Assembly (NCBI GenBank): GCA_001599915.1
Contig: BCIG01000014.1
Span: 680,170-744,169, forward strand
Length of the DNA: 64,000 nucleotides
Reading direction: 5' to 3'
DNA from: Symbiotaphrina buchneri
Lineage: Eukaryota > Ascomycota > Symbiotaphrinales > Symbiotaphrinaceae
Made by a program: the position numbers and the translations under genes. Positions 42,666-54,133 of this stretch are shown here, one piece after another. Numbering within the stretch: position 1 is the first letter of the stretch; the number at the start of each line of letters is the position of its first letter. The notes below the pieces were generated by a model that was not told the origin of the DNA, ran no database searches, and was given only the letters and a program-made list of their open reading frames with translations.

Positions 42666-44194
42666 ATGTTCTCTGCTGATACGCGATGGAAACAGAACTG
42701 GCCGTTATGGTGGAAGGTCATTGTTCTTCTGAACATCTCTTTCTACAACGCCCTTGGCAACATCTTCGCCGCCGGAATCACAGCGCTGTTTGACCTGGTC
42801 ATCCCAGACTTGCATTGCTCGGTCGTTCAAGCTTCCCGTCTATCCTCCTACGCCGTTCTAGCACTTGGCCTATCGGTCGGTGAAACTGCTTAATCATGCT
42901 CCATCGTCCCTGCTGATTGTGGTTACAGAACATCTTGTCCGTCGCCGCTTACCAATACATTGGCAAGCGATACACCATCCTCATCTCACTGACGGCCTTC
43001 TTCGCCGTCAATATCTGGGCCGCCTATGCCACATCCTACAACTCTCTCCTAGCCACAAGGCTGGTGGGAGGCCTATTCGGCGGCATCATCGAAGCCCTTG
43101 GTCCCGAGATGGTTGTAGAGATGTTCGCCGAGCAGCAGCTCTCCCGAGCCATGGTGGTCTATATCGGCTTCTTGGCTGGAGGCTCGGCTTTGGGTCCTTT
43201 CTTCGCTGGACTAATCGGAACAGGAACAGGTCAATGGCAATGGTTCTTTAAGTTCTTGGCCATCTGCTCAGCTGCTAATCTAGTTTCTTGCATCATCATG
43301 CTCCCGGAAACGACCCCTAATGGCGGCCCGGATCAGCATTACTCAGATGCGCTGGAAGGACCGGACACGCCGAAGGAGAACGTGCAGGCCATCGAGAACT
43401 CTCGAGCCACCCCAGGTCCAGTGGAACGCCCGTTATCCATCTGGGTTAGACGCTCGTTTCGAGTCCGCATTTCCGAATTCCAGCCGGAGCACAACTTCTT
43501 CTACCTGCTATACGAACCCTTCATAATGCTCGCCGCACCCGCGGTGTTGGTCACCATCATCATCTTCGGCCTGACCATAGGCTGGACCGTGGCTACATCC
43601 ATCGTCCTCGCAAACGTCTTCCAGCAACCGCCGCTTTTCTTCAACTCCAGGCAGATAGGCTTAATCAACCTCGCCCCGTTGGTGGGACTCGTCATTGGAC
43701 TTCCCGTTGGCGGCATGCTAGCCGACTTTCTCTCTATACGCGCCGCGAAACGGAATGACGGGATCCATCAATGCGAGAGTCGCCTCCCCGCGGCTATTGT
43801 TGGTGGTCTCGTCAGTCCCGCTGGCGCTCTCGTTATAGGCTATACACTGCGGAATCCTGGCGACTGGGTTGGTCCTGCTGTTGGATGGGGATTGCTAGGA
43901 TTCGGATTGACCGGCTCGGCCAACCCGCTCCTCAGTTATGCCGCTGATGCCTACCCCTCAAAGGCGGGCGACACAGGCGTACTGGTCAATGTCATCAAGA
44001 ACGTCTTAGCATTTGGGGTTACCTTCAAATCGATGGACTGGTATATGGAGGATGGGCCGGTGAGGCAGTTCGGGGCTATGGCAGGCGCTTTGTGGGGCTC
44101 TTATCTCCTTGTCATCCCGTTGTATTTTTTCGGAAGGAGACTTCGGAACTCCAGGCTCGGGCTTAAGCTACAGGGGGTGAAACTGACGAATTGA
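42666..44194 (+). CDS. MFS transporter of the aromatic cluster, 491 aa
   Basis: Two exons, 42666-42875 and 42929-44194, intron 53 bp (GTCGGT/ACAG). The first helix (WWKVIVLLNISFYNALGNIFAAGI) begins soon after a short hydrophilic N-terminus. RLVGGLFGGIIEALGPEMVVEMF is the TM4 signature, and a long central cytosolic loop follows. LLSYAADAYPSKAGDTGVLVNVIKN near the end is typical of fungal DHA1-like permeases. Twelve hydrophobic segments are expected. Its position between a stilbene-type dioxygenase and a Zn2Cys6 regulator suggests transport of the aromatic substrate or of a toxic aldehyde. Convergent with the regulator gene, 69 bp apart. Confidence 0.87.
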
Positions 44195-44263
44195 GTGAAG
44201 GATTCTCTCTTCCACATCCGGCGATGAGCTATATAAGGCAATTTGGATGTTTTGATTTTGCAC

Positions 44264-46993
44264 CTAGCTAAAACTATTTTCCACCGATGTACTCGCCTTC
44301 TCCAGATTATTCGCGCCCTTAAAGAGATTATTCAAGAAATCCAGATCGCTGTCCATCATGAATTGTCCCAAGTCCATTCCCAACGGCGAAAGATCTTCCT
44401 GCACTGGTGTCGTGAACCGTACTTGATGTGCACCCCCGTTGGCTCCCTGACTGCCCTCACTTCCGAGCGTGGCCTCCAACGGCAGACCCAGGAAGGGGAA
44501 CTTAGAAGCTTTGACGCCATGTCCGTCAGTATTATGGTTTCAGCGCGTCTGTGATGAGATAGAATACAGGGATGCACTCACTGAGCGAGTCCAAGACCTG
44601 GTTCACCTGGCTGATGTAGTTGGCACAGCGGACCACAACGCGGTTGTCACAGTCGAGCCTCTGCAGCGCAACGAATGCTTGTAGGAGCGCTTGCCGGGAA
44701 GCAGTCACGGAAGCGAGTGTGGATTCGTCTCTGGTGGTGGAGTTACAGACAATAAGAATGCTAGCAAACAGAACGATTGCTGCGTTGAAGGCTAGGAGCG
44801 CGATTCGTTAGGGCGTAGAACGATATAGTGATCTGCAAATATGCTTACTGTAGTAGAGAGAAAACCACCAAGCGCCTAGCAGTTGCCGCTTTGTTGCCCC
44901 AGCGTTGACAACTGCGTGCACAGTGGAGATGATCTCAATGGACGACTGCACGCATCGCTGGACACTGCTAGGTGCCATTTGCTGCAATAAGAGGTCATCA
45001 GAGGAGTCAAGCTCTCTTGTCCGTACGCTGTCGAGGAGCTTCACTAAGAGTGGGCGATGGAGCAGGATCTGGAGGTTGAGGAAGCGTAATCGCAGGATGT
45101 TACCAAACCGTTCCACTGGTGGCGTCATGTCCTCTCCTGGAAGATTAACTGGAGTCGGCAAAGTTTGTGCTGAGGCAATAATGGCGGTATGGTTGGTGCG
45201 GATACTTGTGGGCAACGCTTGTTCCCATTGCTGCAGTTGCTGTTGGATGGGCAGTAGACGAGAGACAATGTCCATGGTGCTTTGTGATGGGTCGCAACCC
45301 AGGTTCTGTCCGTACATAGCCTCGATGACCTGCCACATGATCTTGTATAGCGTTCTTATGGTTGTTAGCGACTGAGATCCTGTCAAAGCTCCTTGTGTAC
45401 ACTTTACATTGTGGCGCTGAAGAATTCAAGACTGGCTTGGTTTCGTTCTCCGATCGAAGGGGTAATCGGAGTTTCGTCGTAAGGGTGGGGTGGTTGAAGC
45501 CGAACATGGTTGTCTGGTATACATGCAGGACGGCCAAAAGTCATACTCAGAGTCCTGCCATGCTCAGTACATCTGCATCATGCCTTTTGGGATCCGGCCC
45601 TACCTGTCAAGAATGACACAACCATACCACACTCTTTTCCTTACCTCCTTTTCCAAAGGTGGGAACAAAGCGGAAGTATCATCTGTGTGCAGGCCCAATT
45701 GATATGCAGCTTTAACCGCCAGTCCATGTATCGTCCAGGTTTCCACAGGTTTCTGTGTTCCTTGAAGATATTGGACCATGAGGAGAAGATATTGTACTGG
45801 ATTAACATTAACTTGCATTGCTTCCGTGGAATATGCTGTGACGTACCAACTTCAAGGCTAGTCCCCCGCAGCATTTGCTTGCTACAAAGACCTAGGGCTC
45901 GTCGATAGTACACATCGGACTTTGCTGCTCGCTCTCCCGCCTTCATCTTAGGAGACACCGTCGTATTTGTCGCCATGGCTAGGACCATATTCAACAGCCC
46001 GAGCCATGTTCGCCGCACCTTGGTAAAGTTATCCCTCTTCATTTGCGCGTATGTCTCCAGAAATGTTCCCTCGTGGATATAAGGGAAGAGGAGCCCGGTG
46101 TCACTGAAGTACCGTTTTATGAGGTCCAGAGTCTCGGACTCCAAAGGAAGGGAGTGCATGTTGACTTTCTCCGTGCGAGGTCGATAGCCTTCCGGCTGGT
46201 ACGGTGACGATGGCCGCGACACGCTCAAGTACCCTCCTTCCAGCTCCCGGTTGTCGCCAGGCATCTGTGGTGTCCAAGGCTGAGGCAGCTCGCGCACATA
46301 TGCAACGGCATGGGAGATATGTTTCATGAAAGCGATGTTAGATGAGGTTCCTAGTCGATGTTAGTTTAATATATTTCCGCCAAGTTCTGAGAACCACAAT
46401 CACCAAAAAAGCCGTAATCCTGCTCATCAGCAAAGACAAGCGCCCCCATCCCATCCACGGAGCCTTCTGCGCCTGGCACATCCACTGAGCCCTCACCATG
46501 TACCCATACAGGCCGCATGTATGGGTCCGAAGCTTCATCGCTAGTGGAGGCACGTTGTGGTTGCTGAAGTGTCTCAGCACCTCCAGTGGTAGCGGGCGGG
46601 ACATGTAGGCCATTCTGTTGGAGAGAACGAAGAGTGCCCTCTACATTCTTCAGACGTTCTTCCAGGTCACCCAAATACCTATATACACGCCATCCATCAA
46701 TCAAGACCCAAGGCTGTTGGACCCAACGGGGTGGTGACGACACTCACTCCTTGCCCACTATGATATTGGTGCCGGATCCTGATTGCTGGTAGACACAATC
46801 AAACCCTAAGTCTTCACAAATAGAGCAACGCGGTCGCGTGCCATCACACTGTCACTCCTCGTCAGCCATCATAGAGAGCGCGACGGTGAACGAGCGCTGT
46901 TACCCGTGACTTCCGAACTCGGCAAGCGTTACATGCAAGTGCGACACGGCGACGCTTATTGGTCCGACCTGTTTCCGGTGGAGTCTCATTCAT
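44264..46993 (-). CDS. Zn2Cys6 transcription factor of the aromatic cluster, 756 aa
   Basis: Nine exons: 46993-46904, 46848-46748, 46678-46404, 46350-45847, 45796-45604, 45554-45408, 45354-44849, 44791-44582 and 44508-44264. Introns are 49-73 bp, 2271 nt in phase. The first intron splits the zinc cluster: ACNACRVRKSR then CDGTRPRCSICEDLGFDC. A coiled linker (YLGDLEERLKNVEGTLRSL) follows. Then comes the fungal-specific domain: YGFFGTSSNIAF, TGLLFPYIHEGTFLETY, VQYLLLMVQYLQG, AYQLGLHTD and VRKRVWYGCVILDRTLSMTFGRP. Likely pathway activator of the surrounding catabolic genes. Exon 8/9 boundary has two in-frame acceptors (44509 or five bases on), so one residue pair is uncertain. Its start is 290 bp from the divergent FAH-family gene. 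Confidence 0.85.
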
Positions 46994-47168
46994 GGTCTGG
47001 GGAGATAGTGCCTCACATTCCCTGACCGCCGGGTTGATGGGACGGGTGGGCCTTCACTGGGGCAATGGAGATGGGGATAGACAGGAAGCAGGATGGGGAA
47101 TGGAAGGAAGGAATCTCTCGGGCGAGCTATGTGGGGGGTTAATGCCAAGACGGGACTCTTCCGTCCTA

Positions 47169-47197
47169 TCCCCGGCATCCGAAAAGGGGTTCCGGGG
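47169..47197. promoter_or_regulatory. CCGGGG-type sites in the regulator/hydrolase promoter
   Basis: TCCCCGG at 47169-47175 and TCCGGGGG at 47191-47198, about 90-115 bp upstream of the FAH-family gene and within the 290-bp divergent promoter. They resemble the sites at 42379 and 49840. Candidate regulator-binding sites; unproven. Confidence 0.35.
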
Positions 47198-47283
47198 GCC
47201 CAACGGGAAAAGAACAGGTGAACATCCAAAACTTCATTGAAAGACAAAACCAGCAACGACAACAGCGCAATCTACCAACAAGC

Positions 47284-48300
47284 ATGAGTGTTCCATGGTC
47301 CAGATTGATACGGTTCGTCGCCACCGACGGGCGTGTCCTCCGAGGGGAGCCAATCCTGCCCGGATCCGACTCGCATTACGACATTGGACTCGTGACGGAG
47401 AAAGACACACTCCAAGCCAAAGTGATTGTAGGGCATGACCTCTACGACACTACCGGAGCAACTCGGGTCACCGACGAAGTTGTGACAGTCAAGAAGCTTC
47501 TGGGCCCTCTTACACAAGCCGACGTGCCCATCTTACGCTGCGTGGGCTTGAATTATGCAAAGCATAGTGCGTCAAACAACGTGAGAAGAGAGCCCATGAT
47601 AGACAGAAAACTAATACCTCCGTGTATAGTCCGTGAAGCTGGCCGCACTCCTCCTCCGTACCCATTTATCTTCTTCAAACCAGTCACCACCATCACGGAC
47701 CACAACGCAAACGTGGTGATCCCCAAAATCGCCCAAGACGACCAAGCAGACTACGAGGGCGAGCTGTGCCTCGTCATTGGAAAAGATGCGAAGGATGTGC
47801 CGTTAGAAGACGCTCTCTCCTACGTCGCCGCGTACACCGTCGGCAACGACATCTCCTCCCGCAAACTGCAACGCGATCCGGCGCTCGCTGGCCGTGTACC
47901 ACAGTGGGGCTTCTCCAAGGGCTTCGACACTTTTGCGCCCATTGGTCCAGTGCTCGTGAGGCGCGACCTGATTCCGAACCCGGCGGATCTTCACCTAACA
48001 ACGACTGTCAATGGCCAGGTGCGCCAGGATGAGATCGTAGCGGATTTGCTGTTTGATTGCGCGTATCTTGTTCATTACTTGTCCAGTGGGACCACATTGC
48101 AGAAGGGTAGCATCATAATGACGGGTACACCAGGGGGTAAGTTGGGTTTCTATTCCTGTTTCCCACGTGCTTTGTGCTAATATTGCTGCGTAGGTGTTGG
48201 GGCTGGACTAAACCCTCCTCAATATCTGAAACCAGGAGATGATGTGAGAGTCACCATCTCCAAGATTGGGACTCTGATAAACGGGGTTGAGTTTGCATGA
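47284..48300 (+). CDS. Fumarylacetoacetate hydrolase-family protein (likely fumarylpyruvate/maleylpyruvate hydrolase), 298 aa
   Basis: Three exons, 47284-47566, 47630-48136 and 48194-48300, introns 63 and 57 bp, 897 nt in phase. [15 protein letters not shown] is the family entry motif. PYPFIFFKP, then [14 protein letters not shown], supplies metal ligands E137 and E139. [13 protein letters not shown] supplies the third acidic ligand, and [24 protein letters not shown] closes the fold. The family hydrolyses acylpyruvates. Directly beside gentisate 1,2-dioxygenase, the natural substrate is fumarylpyruvate (to fumarate and pyruvate), or maleylpyruvate if no isomerase is used; none is seen in the window. 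Cytosolic, metal-dependent. Confidence 0.88.
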
Positions 48301-48567
48301 TGCATGATGTGAAACTTTTGGGAGTGTAGACAATAGATCATTGTCAAGCAAATCGTGAACATCTTTTTGTTTGCCCTGGCTGGCTGCTACGGATCCTCAA
48401 GTGTGAATGTGAATCTGTATGGTCAGCTCGGAAGCATTTGACCGGCAAGGTAAAAAAATTCCGTGTTTGATCCAAGGAATCATTAGGCTAGAGATTCTAC
48501 AAAATGCATAAACCAAAAGTCTTAAAACGGAAAGATTTATTTAATATTATCATAAGTATTTGGAAAA

Positions 48568-49682
48568 TCACTGCGATACTAAGGACTCAATGTCCACGCC
48601 CTCAACACGATAGAACCCCAAAGCCTTCAACATTGGCTTGTCATCGAACCGGTACAAGTAAACGGTGCCTTCCGGGGAGAAATGCTGATATTTCTGCCAG
48701 GCCGGGATGCAGAAGGTATCGCCTTGTTTCCACTCGAACTTCTGATCACCGATTATCGAGTATCCGGTCCCGGACACGGCATGATACACGGCCGATGACG
48801 TCTCGCGGATCGCAGGGGACGATGCGCCTTTGTTGAGGCGCTCAGCAGATCCACCCAGCGACTTGCTCACTACAAAAGCGTCAGTGCTGTGCAGCATGTC
48901 TCAAAGCCCCTGGTGCATGAGCATACCTTCACTGCCATCCTCTCTCAAATAGGGCTTCGAGACCCAGTCGTCGCCGCTGGCATCCAACTGCGCCTGCATC
49001 CTGCTCCAGGGGAACACAATCGGCGAGGCGGACGTGTCCACGTCCTCGGCTGGGTATCTCGGTTCGTCGTAGTGCTGCACAAAATGGACGGGGAAATGCA
49101 CGAAGCTGGGCAGATCCAACCCGTCCAGCCAGATCATCGGCCCGGACTCGTCTTTGCCGTGGTCGTGGTAGTTCCAGGTCGGCGTGAGGATCACATCGCC
49201 GCGGTTCATCCGGATACGCCGTCCGTGCACGGCCGTGAAGCCGCCGTTGCCTTCGATGATGAAGCGCATGGCGAAGGCCGTGTGTCGGTGAGCGGGGGCG
49301 GTCTCGTTGGGCATTACCAATTGGAGACCCGCGTAGATTGTGTCGGTAGTGTAAGGTGCATCTGTGTTTGAATGTATCGTCAGCAGACCGTGGCTGGAGT
49401 AGTGATCGGAGATGTACCTCTCGCCGGATTGATCAGCATCAAGACCCTCCGCTCGGCTTGCTTCTCGCTGACCAGCTTCCCAGCTCGCAGCAGATATGGC
49501 CGTACCTCGTCGTAACGCCATAGGTATGGAATGGTTTTAGGATTGGGCGCGGGTGGATTCAGCAGGGACATTTGGGCCCAAAGGGGCTTTGTGTGAGTTT
49601 TGGGTAATTCAGAGAGCAGTCGCTCCACTGAATCGCCCTGCTCCATTTGTGGGACATTGTGGGTTTGGGTAAGGGTTGCCAT
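48568..49682 (-). CDS. Gentisate 1,2-dioxygenase, 333 aa
   Basis: Three exons: 49682-49418, 49361-48927 and 48869-48568. Introns are 56 and 57 bp, 1002 nt in phase. Bicupin protein: the first cupin has [17 protein letters not shown] (iron ligands H113 and H115) and [14 protein letters not shown] (third His region). The [19 protein letters not shown]-terminal segment and the second cupin ([29 protein letters not shown]) are typical of gentisate dioxygenases. It cleaves gentisate between C1 and C2 to maleylpyruvate using Fe(II) and O2. Convergent with the FAH-family gene (267 bp) and divergent from the FAD monooxygenase (392 bp). An upstream in-frame ATG at 49787 is rejected in favour of [12 protein letters not shown]. 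Confidence 0.9.
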
Positions 49683-49839
49683 GATGAATAGGTGCTTGTA
49701 GGGTGAAGTGATATCCTTGTCAAATGTCGAGGAACGTGTTATATACCAAAGATGTCTGCGGTGGTAGGTAGCGTCAGGAATTGCCACGACTCAGAAGCAT
49801 GGTCATATTTTGAGGTGAGGCTGGCTGAGCATCCACAAC

Positions 49840-49846
49840 CCGGGGA
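49840..49846. promoter_or_regulatory. CCGGGGA site in the gentisate dioxygenase/monooxygenase promoter
   Basis: ACCCGGGGAA context, with further GGGAGC/CGGGGC-rich sequence to about 49890. It lies in the 392-bp divergent promoter and resembles sites at 42379 and 47169. Candidate operator only. Confidence 0.35.
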
Positions 49847-50074
49847 AGGCGTCGTAGCTCCCGGGAGCGGAGACGGGAGCCGGGGCCGGGGCTATATCGG
49901 AAGCAGGCCGGCAGAGAAGCCTCGCCATGCCGATCACGCCAAGTAGGGCTTCGTCCTTGCACAGAGTACACGGTAAGCAGATGTGGTTGCTTCCTTGCCT
50001 TATAGTAGACCTCATTTGATAACTTATTGTCTTGGCCATTGGTCTTTCCACGCTCAAAAGGATCAATACTCATC

Positions 50075-51870
50075 ATGGCTCCAGCAAGGGTGAAACTTCT
50101 GCAAGAGCCATCCACAGTCACACACGACGCCAGATTATCCCTTGAGCACATAAAAGATCTGACTCAGGTAAGTGACACGCCCTCAGCGACCTTCAGAAAG
50201 CACTCTCACAGTCCCTGTCAGCCTCGTACGTACCCTACCACGTGCCTGAAATTTCTGGAGAAGATCCCCCAACCAAACGGTCACACCGAATCTGTCAACG
50301 GCCATAGCGACCACAAATTACACCTCCATATCATTATCACAGGAGCTGGTCTTGGAGGTCTCTCCACTGCTGTTGCGCTTGCTCGGCGCGGCCACAAGGT
50401 CACCGTCTTCGAACAGGCCAGCCAACTCGGGGAGGTAGGACAACGATACGGCCCTGCCGCTGTACCAAGCGTACGACTGATGAGACCACAGGTCGGAGCC
50501 GGCATCCAGATTCCATCCAATTCCAGTCGACTGCTTCTTGAATGGGGCCTAGGGCCTCTTTTCGGAGACAGAGTAGTGGAGCCCGAAAGCATATCGTTTC
50601 GACGCTGGGAGTCTGGCGAGGTTATCGGGTTTACTAGGCTGCTGCCAGACTTCCGGGAGAATTTTGGTGGCCCTTATTATGTGGTTCACCGAGCACATTT
50701 CCATGACGCACTGCATAAACGGGCGTTGGAGCTTGGGGTGGAGGTCCACTTGAATTCGCTGGTCAAGGACTATGACCCAGATACCCCGTCCATCACTTTG
50801 GCAAATGGAAAAACCTTTTCGGCGGATCTCATCGTCGCGGCTGATGGTCGGTTCTCATAAATCCTCCTTTCTTACCCTTTTTTCTGATCCATGGCCTGGC
50901 TAGGTGTGAAATCACTCGCGCGGAAGCGGATCTTGGGCGGCGTCGACTGCCCGCCCCTCGAGACAGGGTTCGCTGCATACCGTGCCACCGTCGACGTGGA
51001 GAAGATGAAACAAGATCCGGAGGTTTCGTGGCTCTTAGAAAAGCCCGGACTACATCTCTGGTCAGTCGACTTTCATGACGAGCAACTCATGCGCTTTACT
51101 TAATCGCCCATACAGGATCGGAGACATGCGCCATGTGATGACTTATACTATCGCCGCCGGCAAATCCTTCAACATGGTACTTTCACATCCAGAGGACACA
51201 GACCCTTCTTCCTGGTCGCAAGAAACCGTGCTTGAAGATATGAAGGCACACTTCCAAGGCTGGGACCCACGGTACGTTAATTTCCACCATTTGCGGAAAA
51301 AGCTTAATGGGCACCGCTCATGCCCATCTCCAGACTAGTCAAAATAATCAGTCTTGTCGACAAGACTCTGAAATGGCCTTTGCGCAGCGGGACTCGCCTG
51401 AAAAAGTGGATTGCGGACTCAGGGAAGCTACTGATGCTCGGCGATGCTGCCCACGCTATGGTACCTTACATGTCCCAAGGTATGAATGCAAGACACATCA
51501 AGCACTCTCCAACCATACAAAGGCTAAACAATTTTCAGGGGCTGCAATGGCAGTCGAAGATGCTGCTGCTCTCGCCGAGGCGCTCTCCAAGGTCAATACT
51601 CGCGAAGAGCTGCCAGCCGCTCTTTCAGTGTTTGAGAAAGTGCGAATCGAGAGGTCTGGGCAGATGCAAGAGGCGAGCTTGACAAATGGGAGGCTGTGGC
51701 ATTTTCCAGATGGCCCGGAGCAGAAAGCCCGCGATGCTGCTATGCGGCCTGAAGTCGAAGGTCGTCAGTTCTTGCAGAGCCCTAATCAATGGAGCGACCC
51801 AGTGACGCAGTGGTGGTGTTACGGGCATGATCCGGAGAAGGAGATTGCTACTGCTTGGAGCAAACGGTGA
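50075..51870 (+). CDS. FAD-dependent aromatic hydroxylase (salicylate/3-hydroxybenzoate hydroxylase type), about 501 aa
   Basis: Six exons: 50075-50434, 50492-50846, 50904-51060, 51116-51271, 51334-51479 and 51539-51870. Introns are 55-62 bp. The FAD fingerprint is HIIITGAGLGGLSTAVALARRGHKVTVFEQA. VGAGIQIPSNSSRLLLEWG is spliced together across intron 1. DLIVAADG is the DG motif, LLMLGDAAHAMVPYMSQGAAMAVEDA the GD motif. Class A flavoprotein monooxygenases of this type hydroxylate hydroxybenzoates with NAD(P)H. Beside gentisate dioxygenase the expected reaction is formation of gentisate, e.g. 6-hydroxylation of 3-hydroxybenzoate or 5-hydroxylation of salicylate. The first 75 residues exceed the family norm. 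A GTAAGT donor at 50168 suggests a further intron there, or a different start. Confidence 0.85.
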
Positions 51871-52380
51871 GTTGGGGATTAGGCATCCTCTGAGTATGTC
51901 ATGTATATAATATTACTTTGATATGGGCATACCGGGCTTTACCAATGCAAGAATGTGCTCGCTTTGGGATTTCAAGAACACTTCGTAGTAGACATCTGTG
52001 GCCCACTTCCCCAGTGCTAATTCCACTGGGTGAGATTTGATCAGCCTTGCGTACGGATACCCCAAATCAAGCTCTTCCAGTATCCACATGACTTGCGGAA
52101 AAGAAGCCGGAAATATCAGGCCGTGTAGCCATCGGGCAGGAAACAGAATTCCACCCCGCTCCCTGTCTGTCCCCGCCGTATCCCCGAGGAGAGGCTAGCC
52201 TACTAGGGCCCCACTACGCAGTGGCCTCTGTAGGATTGCGGCGGGGATGCGGAGACGGGGTACGTTATCAGGGCTCTATGGGTAACACCGCAAAAACAGA
52301 AAGGGAAACCAAGCAAAATTGATTCCTCCAGCGTAAAATCAAGTCATCACTTCTTCCTGCCCGCGTTGCCGACCAACATC
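51871..52380. other. Intergenic, no gene recognised
   Basis: About 510 bp between monooxygenase and aldehyde dehydrogenase. It contains GC-rich strings (TCCCCGCCG, TCCCCGAGGAG near 52169-52190) and no coding frame. Confidence 0.45.
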
Positions 52381-53998
52381 ATGTCTTCCCTATTCCCCAC
52401 TCAGCGGACTATTCCCCTCATCATCGACGGCCAAGATATCCTCGACCCGGAATCGGATCGTCTATATGAGTATGACATCCACAAAGACAGCGGTGTAGAA
52501 AAATGGCAGTTCCAGGGCGCGGACCTCGGACTGTGTCGGGCAGCTGCTGAATCATGTGCAAAGGCGTATCCAGCATGGGCTGCGACCCCTCCTACAGAAA
52601 GACGGCGACTGTTCTTGAAACTTGCACAGGTAACTAGCCACACGTACCGAGCCCGTCTCACGCGATCCCATTCCTAAAGCATGCCGAATAGGTCATCCGG
52701 GAAAATGGCGATACCATCAAAGCTACAATTGAAGAGGAAATACACGCCACGCCTTTGTGGGCCACGATAAACTTGACGGACAGTATTGGCATGATCGAAG
52801 AGGCGGCTGCGTTGGCGACCTCGGATGTGTTGAATGGACCATCCCGCAGATTCAGAATCCACATGCTCAAGCACTCATCTTCACGGAACCATTAGGGGTA
52901 ATACTCGGGCGCGCCCTGGAATTCTCCCTGGATCCTCGGCTTTCGTGCCGTCGTTGCTGCAGTCGTTGCGGGGAACACAGCGATTCTGAAGGTAAGGTGT
53001 CTCCACTGCTGTAACTTGTTGTGCCATCGACATGCTGAAGAAAAGGTCACAAGGGTTCGGAATTGAGTCCACGCACACATTACATCGTCGCCAAAGCATT
53101 CCAAGAGGCTGGCTTCCCTCCTGGAGTCGTCAATTTCATCCTCCATCAGCCTCAAGATGCCGCAGCTACGTTCGAGGAAATGATCACGCATCCTGCAGTT
53201 CGAAAGTGCAACTTCACCGGATCAACCGCGGTGGGCAGACAAATTGCCGCACGGGCAGTGTTGGCGGTGAAGCCTGTGTTGCTCGAGTTAGGCGGGAAGA
53301 ATTTCTCCATTGTGCTTGAGGATGCAGACCTTGACCAAGCAGCCAAAGCGACCCTAGAAGGCGCTTTTCTAAATGTGCGGCACAATGGTGATTCTTGATT
53401 ACTGGAGGGTGCTAATGTGAGACAGAGCGGGCAAATATGTATGTCCACGGACCTGTGCATCGTCGTGCGATCAGTCGCCCAAAAATTCCAGCAAAAAATA
53501 CATGCCGCTTTTCATCAGTCCACACCACAAGTTCGCAATCTCATCTCCGCTCAGGGCAAGGAAAAAGTGGAGAAGCTTGTGGAGGATGCTTCGTCAAAAG
53601 GAGCGCGAATCCTGCGCGCTGATGAAGAAAGCACCAATCCGACACACTACCCTGCCACGGTCATTGAAGGCTTGAAACCGAACATGGACTTCTATAATGT
53701 CGAGTCATTCGGGCCGCTGTTGGGCATCACAATTGTAGAGGACCTCCAAGAGGCTCTGCAGGTCGTACAATCCTGTTCCTATGGTCTGTCCATGTCCATT
53801 TTCACGAAGGACCATTTTATGGCGCTTAAGATTGCGCGTCAGGTGAGGGTCGGCGCTGTGCATATCAACAGCTCAACAGTTCATGATGAGCCAACCTTAC
53901 CCCATGGTGGTCATGGCGAGAGTGGATGGGGTCGGTTTGGAGCGTCATGGGGTCTGGCGGACTTTGTACATACCAAAACCGTGATTTTGCATGAATAG
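52381..53998 (+). CDS. NAD(P)-aldehyde dehydrogenase (salicylaldehyde/vanillin-type), two frame breaks
   Basis: Four exons: 52381-52629, 52692-52991, 53054-53374 and 53426-53998. Introns are 62, 62 and 51 bp, 1443 nt (480 aa). LLELGGKNFSIVLEDADL holds the catalytic Glu, and NSGQICMSTDLC the catalytic Cys. NFTGSTAVGRQIA is the NAD-contacting loop. VESFGPLLGI and the C-terminal HGGHGESGWGRFGASWG are normal. Within exon 2 the conserved stretch TIPQIQNPHAQALIF..LGVIL is in another frame, from about 52837 to 52909, after which APWNSPWILGFRAVV returns to the original frame. Read straight, a TAG occurs at 52893-52895. So either a decayed gene or two assembly indels. Expected role: oxidation of the aldehyde released by the dioxygenase at 40518. 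Confidence 0.8.
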
Positions 53999-54133
53999 GT
54001 GGCTGGAGCATTTCAAGAATATAGAAAGAAAATCCACTTGTTAATAAGCACATGCCTCTGTACAGAGGCGCTCTGATCCCCAGAGAACAAGGGTAAATGA
54101 CGAAAACCCAACTGGATCGAGGCTGTATTATAT

